From the NCBI GenBank assembly GCA_034698045.1, contig JAQGAU010000144.1, positions 1 to 37,975 on the forward strand: a stretch of 37,975 bases of DNA. Direction: 5' to 3'. This DNA comes from Paramacrobiotus richtersi (Eukaryota; Tardigrada; Eutardigrada; Parachela; Macrobiotidae). The notes below the pieces were generated by a model, which saw only the letters and a program-made list of their open reading frames with translations, ran no database searches and was not told the origin of the DNA. Positions 32,901 to 37,975 of this stretch are shown piece by piece. Both the position numbers and the translations under genes were made by a program. The first letter of the stretch is position 1, and each line of letters begins with the position of its first letter.

Positions 32901-34114
32901 ACGTTGAATGGACTTACAAATAAGTCACAGTATTCACTGTTCGTAATTGCAGTTGATCGGCCACCGGTTTCGAGTATACTGGAGACTATTTTCGCCTACG
33001 GCTCAGCAGTGCACCGCAGCCAGCCGGGTACTGCAGATGAGACAGCCGATAGTCCCGGCAATATTCCCATGATATTCGTGGATTTGGCGCGGAATGATGA
33101 AGTGTCCGCCAGTGGGACGTCGTACGTCAATATGTTGGAAGCACATTTCATTGCACGACTTGCGGCCAACATTCTACATGAAGGAGATGTGTTTGGAACA
33201 GAGAAAACAGATCCAAACGACATTGGTATTATTACTTTTTATAATGGGCAACGACCTCAGCTGGAGATTGATATGAAGAAACATCACCGGATCACCAGCA
33301 CACGTTCTAAAGTAAGCGCGCTACATGTAATTTAGGAAGGCTCAGCCATACTGCAGATAATTTTTCGCAGTGCTGCTGTTTATTTTTGCAAAGCTGCTCA
33401 TAACATACAGTCGGTACAGGCGTGGCAACTGCCAGCACTGCCTTTCCAGTATGTTTCCTATATTGGTGAATATAAGCGATTTCCACAGCAGCAAAGTGTG
33501 GTGAACATTTCTGGGGAAGATGCGTTCGAAAAATGTACCAAGTGCTAATTATGTACTTCTTATGTAAATCTACTGAAAAGAGAACAGAAATTACATGCAG
33601 GTCTTTGGCGCTTATACGCAGCTGTATTCTCTTGGGCAGTAGCTGGCCAAGCAGAGTTTTAATTCTTTAATTGTCTTCATTGCTGTACTGTGGTATCATA
33701 CGTGTACACACACATTCTGTAAGAAAAACCAAGCCAAGTATATCGAAGCCTATGACTTTGTCATCTGTAAGTGTTTGGTTAATACAGGAAATCGAAATCA
33801 ACAGTGTGGATGGCTTTCAAGGGCGGGAAAAGGAGATAATTATATTGTCTTGCGTCCGCTCCGCTGAAACATGCCGGGGTCGACGCAGTATGGGCTTCAC
33901 GGATGACCCGCAACGTCTCAATGTGGCCATGTCCCGCGCACGTCAGGCCTTGATTGTCGTCGGGAATAGCCATGTATTCCAGAACTCTAAAGTGTGGTGT
34001 AAATATTTCAAGTACATGCCCAAAGTGCCGATTGATGCAGTATGCCGACTGTTGCCCATTAAATGCAGCACTAGACCACCCTGCAAGATTTGCCCGCAAG
34101 ACGTTCAACAGTGA
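29985..34114 (+). CDS. UPF1-like RNA helicase, copy C (intact)
   Basis: Exons: 29985-30052, 30143-30241, 30376-30865, 31058-32221, 32285-32398, 32679-32898, 32953-33311 and 33788-34114. They join without stop or frameshift into 946 residues, near the 1,100-odd of UPF1 but lacking its long Ser/Gln-rich tail. Residues 20-190 form the Cys/His CH domain (SCAYCG, YCGAENC, WFCNG, AHCC, KCSEC, WCRKH), which in UPF1 binds UPF2. Helicase motifs follow: GPPGTGKTKTA, CAPSNVAVD, IDEAAQ, LIGDPAQLG, QYRMHP, VDGFQGREKEIIILSC and LNVAMSRARQA. It should unwind or remodel RNA with ATP in the cytoplasm, probably in mRNA decay. Intron 6 (54 bp) is a multiple of three without stops, so retention would add 18 residues. 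Closest to copy A; whether the canonical UPF1 lies elsewhere is unknown. Confidence 0.93.
32501..32640. mobile_element. MITE-like inverted-repeat element in intron 5 of copy C
   Basis: 32501-32534 and 32604-32640 are imperfect inverse copies sharing AAGTAAAC, AACCCGGAGT and an AAAT end. The arms are about 35 bp around a 70-bp middle with no coding capacity. Copies A and B lack it. The target duplication is unclear. Confidence 0.6.
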
Positions 34115-34365
34115 GCGTGCTGCAAAGATATCGGAACCAGGTGAATGTGAAATTCGACGCAAATGGAAAAAATCGCTTTATGGACCATGTTGCTTGCAAG
34201 ATACGCTGTGCTTTTAGGCATGACGATTGTCAAATTAATTCTATTTTTGAGTGCATTGGCCGAGTAGTTTCCAGTTTTCTACGGATTTTTTGTACGGAAA
34301 TACTTATTTTGTATTGCAACTTTCGTGATCGGCGAGCCGTTGTCCGACCTGTTCTAGAATGATGG

Positions 34366-34371
34366 AATAAA
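34366..34371 (+). terminator. Poly(A) signal AATAAA of helicase copy C
   Basis: AATAAA about 250 bp after the stop codon, the same distance as for copy A, followed by T-rich sequence. Confidence 0.6.
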
Positions 34372-34862
34372 GTTTTTTAATATGTACAGAACAACAGACG
34401 CATACAGACCTATTAACCCAAAATCGCGAAAGAGCTGAAAATTACTGGAACGACATCAGGGGAAAAACGGTCTTTAAGAACTGCTTCTGACTTGAAATGC
34501 TAAAATAATGGCTCACAATGAATAACTGCGCATTTTTTTAAGATTGGTTGCGATTTTGCCACTACTTCTGCCAGAAGCAGTGTTGTGCTGTTGCAGCTCG
34601 GATCTAAGCAAAATATAAACTTATTATGTCTCATAAATTCGTATGCCAACATGGACCATTCCTTACTGATACGTGAAATCATGCAGACACGCTAACGCAA
34701 GATTACACATATTCTAATAACACTCGAACAGCATCCGGTGCAGACTGCCAAAGGTTCATTATTGGTTCTCTCCATATGTTACGGAACTTAAAAACCTAAC
34801 AGCGTTCTCCACATAAACCAATCATAATTTTTTTGACAACTCTAGCTTGCCCTGTATCTGCA
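34372..34862. other. Intergenic region between copy C and the LDLa gene
   Basis: No coding frame with support. It must contain the promoter of the LDLa gene that starts at 34863. Confidence 0.4.
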
Positions 34863-36674
34863 ATGGACCACAAAAACGATCATTTTTGGAATATTGCTTA
34901 CTGCTGTTCCATCGTACTGTTCTTGCCGATGATCTGTGCCGCTCCATTACAAAGGTTTAACGAAACAGGTTAGTAGAATTATTGACAGTTTTCGTGGACC
35001 TTACTAAATATCTTTTCAGCAGAATAAGTGAATGGTTTGATGCTGTCGTCGGCACACTTGTTGCCGCAGTATCGTGGTGTGACCCATGGAATTTCGAAGC
35101 ATATCTTGACACTACTGTACAGTATATTATATAAATTAATGCGATTTAACCGTTAAAACTATTATGGCTGTAGGCAATGTTGAGTGTTCTCTAGTTTACT
35201 CGTGCAGCGTTATTTATGCGCGCAGTCCTGCTTGCTTTTTTTTGATTTAGTACCCTGTAACAAGAACAGGTACATATTGTTTATTTATGTTTAAAATCAT
35301 TATTACGTACTTTTACATATTTTTTATTTTCTTCCAAATATGTTAATGTACGGTTCTTTCCACCACCAGTTTTTGCATGCACATTTGTGTCGTTATATAT
35401 TTTATATGGTACAGTTCGTGAGAGTGCTAGTCATAAACAAAAGCAAGGATCGGACGAGTTATGCAGATGTATACAGACTGTGTACACCAACAGCTAGCAG
35501 ATACGCCCAAGAATGTTTCACTTCTGAAAATGGCCGATAAAAATTACTTCACTTATACAAGCAGCACATATTTACAAATATTCTGTGGTTTTGAAATTAA
35601 AAACCTTACGGGCATGGTTGCCGAGCATGGATGACTTTAAAAGCAACTAAAACGACCTGAAGTTCGCAAATGTCTGTTCTAGTGTCTGGAGACCTCCAGT
35701 GCCCAAATGGGACCCATTCTTGTGACGCTGGTCAGCGGTGCTTACCGCTAAAATGGCAGTGCAACGGACGCCTGGACTGTCATGATGGGAGCGACGAGAG
35801 CGGTTGCTCTGAAATTAATTACGATGCCTGTAAAGAATCGGAATACGCGTGCGAGGATGGTGGGTGTATTCCGTTTGAGCGACGCTGCGATCTCGAGAAG
35901 GACTGTCCGGACGGCAGTGACGAAGAGCCGGCAGTGTGTATCCAGCCCTGTCCGCGGCGTTACTGGAAATGCCAGAACAGTGAGTAATGTATACGTTCCT
36001 TACTTTGAAATTTTCCAGCAAAAAAACATTACTTATGCGTGTTCTTCATCAGCTGTGTTACATAATCGATGGTTAGATAACTTAGATCTGATACCATTAA
36101 GCGAGCAAATACTGGAACGTTAAGCTGTCATTTAGAGTCTGCTACTTTTTTACATTGCTAGTAATGTGGTTTTCTCATTAGCCAGTTCGTTGATTGTAGG
36201 TAATCAGTGTATCCGGGCTGAATGGAAATGCGACGGCCAGGTGGACTGCCCAAATGGAGAAGACGAACTTTCCACAAACTGCAAAATCACAATATGTCCT
36301 GAGGGCAAGAGGATGTGCACCGACCAACTGGCCTGCATCAAGGAACACCAGTGGTGCGATGGTAATCCGGACTGCGCCGATACCTCCGATGAGGTCAACG
36401 ACAACTGCCGCTCCTTGGTGACGATTCCACCAACTACTCCAAGCAACAGATCACACTGTCCCAGAGAGATAACGGTGTTTACCAATGCCACAGTGTATGC
36501 TGAAGTGTTGATGGACTGTCTCCAGCGCAGCACAGGTTATTGACATAATTACTGCTATCATTGTTTTGTTCTGAACGTGGTGTTGGTGTTGCAGGGTACA
36601 CGATTGTGTCGTCTACGGTAAACGTTGCCCTCGTGATTGCCGTCGTGTGGATCTGCGTATGTTATTTGAATTAA
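34863..36674 (+). CDS. Single-pass membrane protein with four LDL-receptor class A repeats
   Basis: Exons 34863-34968, 35683-35979, 36200-36535 and 36595-36674 join in phase 1 throughout, giving 272 residues. Exon 1 is a signal peptide (YCCSIVLFLPMICAAP). Four LDLa modules follow, each with six cysteines and the calcium-binding acidic end (DCHDGSDESGC, DCPDGSDEE, DCPNGEDELSTNC, DCADTSDEVNDNC); the third is split by intron 2. After a short N-glycosylated stalk comes a hydrophobic segment (VALVIAVVWICV). LDLa modules bind lipoprotein or protein ligands outside the cell. An alternative last exon near 36720-36803, encoding LLIFVIAYKRWNNK, would lengthen the membrane span and add a basic tail, so the 3' end is uncertain. 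Phase 1 introns are usual for shuffled extracellular modules. Confidence 0.82.
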
Positions 36675-36895
36675 TGAATTTATGACCATCGAGTAGCAGG
36701 TTGCCTAAGTTTGTCTTTGTTTTAATTTGCTGTTAATCTTCGTAATTGCTTACAAGCGCTGGAACAACAAGGTGTGTAAACTAATCCTGAAACTCAACCA
36801 GTAAAAAACGTAGCTGCTGCTACAAACGAAACCGAATCCGTAATACAAAAATCTGCATGTTACAATGGGGATCGTAAAAATTGTGAACGTTCCGC

Positions 36896-37832
36896 TTAGT
36901 ATCGTCTAAACGCAGGACTAGAGAACCGTGGAGCTTGGTAGAAAGATGACGCTCCTAATCCGGCAGAAGGATACAAATCCTGTAATCGGTACGCCGAAGA
37001 TAACGATTGGTATTGGTTTTGATAGAGCCCGTTGTTCAACTGGTTTTGATAGAGCCCGTTGTTCAGCTGGTTCTGATATAGTCCGTTGTTCGTGTACGCT
37101 TCGGTAAATAGTGGATTGCAGTTGGCATCAACCTAGAACAATTAGGTTTACATCTCGCCAGACTTTTTCTCTCTTGTACAGTTTTTACTGTACCTTTTCC
37201 GGCCAATCACAGATACCGAGATAGTTGTTAAACTTGGTGCCCAATCCGCAGGGCATCGCGTCCAGTCGACCGTCGGTTTGGCAGATATAGTATACTTGAC
37301 AGTTGTACGTTGGGCTTCCGTACATTCCAGCTGGATTACCTAAGCAATTGGGCTTCTCGTAGGCGTTGGAATACAGGGAGAATGGACTAGTAGTGTACCC
37401 GATTGCATTGCTGTAAACCGTCAACTAATGTTAATGATTGTAGTAACACTACTTCCAAGAAAAAATTTAACAAGAAAAACATCGCTGCGTTAACCGACGA
37501 GCTTTTAAATTTTGTTAGAGCTTCATACCTTAAGCTGAGTGGAGCAACGGCCGGACTGAAAGGTGTAGCAAAAGGTGCAATGCCTCCGAGATTGAGTTGT
37601 CGCTTTGGGAAGTTACTAAAAGACAAAAAGCAAGTTATTCAAAAGTTTAAACAGGCTCGCAGGAGACGCACTCATCCTGAAGAGTGGAAGCACTAGCTGA
37701 GCTATCCGGCTGGACAAAGGTGATCAAAGGATCGTCCGATTTTAAACCAAAAGCTTTCTTCGTTCCATTGCTTTGGCCCAATGCTACCGATACACAACTA
37801 GCAAAAATTAAGACCACGACTGTACCAAACAT
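36896..37832 (-). CDS. Secreted chitin-binding (CBM14, peritrophin-A-like) protein
   Basis: Three minus-strand exons, 37832-37672, 37410-37194 and 37132-36896, join in frame into 204 residues. Exon 1 gives a clear signal peptide (MFGTVVVLIFASCVSVALG) and a linker. Exon 2 and the start of exon 3 give one CBM14 domain, with C-x-G-N-P-A-G, YNCQVYYIC, MPCGLGTKFNN, ICDWPEK and then DANC, so the last cysteine comes from exon 3. Exon 3 continues with three nine-residue repeats (NNGLYQNQL) and a Tyr/Ser/Ala-rich tail. It is likely an extracellular protein of cuticle, gut lining or similar chitinous matrix; the repeats may be structural. It is convergent with the LDLa gene, the stops lying about 220 bp apart. 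Donor GA|gtgcgt of exon 1 is a little weak. Confidence 0.85.
37014..37092 (-). repeat. 27-bp tandem repeat, three copies, coding
   Basis: Three near-identical 27-bp units lie head to tail and encode the nine-residue repeat of the chitin-binding protein. Differences between units are mostly silent. Confidence 0.9.
37403..37696 (+). other. 97-codon open frame antisense to the chitin-binding gene
   Basis: Open on the plus strand through the whole 261-bp intron 1 of the chitin-binding gene and into its exons. The product would be very basic (FGKLLKDKKQVIQKFKQARR), with no in-frame ATG at its start and no recognised domain. It may be a chance frame, or the intron may hold a piece of another gene. 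Confidence 0.2.
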
Positions 37833-37975
37833 TTTTGCTATGAATCTGGAATTCCAACTAAAAAATCTGTCGAAATGTGATCTGAACCGCCGCACCGCTA
37901 ATCTACGATTCAAACACAAAAACTACTGTCGAAACTTAATCTGGTACCTTCGCACTGATAATCTGTCCAAGCAGA

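Noticed and set aside
35608-35680. tRNA-like start (GGTTGCCGAGCATGG)
   Set aside because: It resembles an A box of a Leu/Ser tRNA, but no matching B box or acceptor stem follows.
1-37975. CRISPR arrays, bacterial operons or phage genes
   Set aside because: Introns, poly(A) signals and animal protein families make this a eukaryotic window; no regularly spaced direct repeats of the CRISPR type are present.

Overview
The window is eukaryotic, animal-like DNA: genes are split by short introns (about 50-700 bp) with GT...AG ends, and the products include a rhodopsin-like GPCR, an LDL-receptor class A membrane protein, a secreted chitin-binding (CBM14) protein and an ADAMTS-like metalloprotease exon. 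Chitin-binding proteins together with GPCR copies suggest an ecdysozoan. A tardigrade is my guess, but nothing in the sequence proves it.

The backbone is a tandem array of three same-strand genes for UPF1-like (NMD-type, superfamily 1) RNA helicases. Copy A (52-3289 plus 17238-17752) is split by two insertions. Copy B (20516-24067) has every exon but one in-frame TGA. Copy C (29985-34114) reads cleanly through eight exons to a 946-residue protein. The eight-exon layout and intron phases are the same in all three, so they arose by DNA duplication.

Copy A is cut inside exon 7 by a 13,948-bp DNA element (3290-17237) with about 44-bp imperfect terminal inverted repeats and a perfect 6-bp target duplication (TGAACC). 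It carries a spliced DDE integrase at its left end, a multi-exon HECT-type ubiquitin-ligase gene with a Cys/His-rich N-terminus and a SUMO-interaction-like motif at its right end, and between them a repetitive region with an ADAMTS-like exon and diverged duplicate coding pieces. I see no capsid, protein-primed polymerase or packaging ATPase, so I read it as a giant cut-and-paste-type transposon with cargo genes, not a Polinton. Removing the element and one target copy restores the exon 7 frame exactly, which argues for a young insertion. A small hairpin element sits inside the HECT gene.

Between copies A and B lie a degenerate membrane-protein gene and a decayed GPCR (TM5-TM7). Between B and C lie an intact GPCR on the minus strand and, just beyond its 3' end, a truncated duplicate of its own 5' end. 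About 4.3 kb without a convincing gene separates the GPCR from copy C. The right end holds the LDLa membrane protein and, facing it, the CBM14 protein with a nine-residue tandem repeat. Several small inverted-repeat elements lie in introns.
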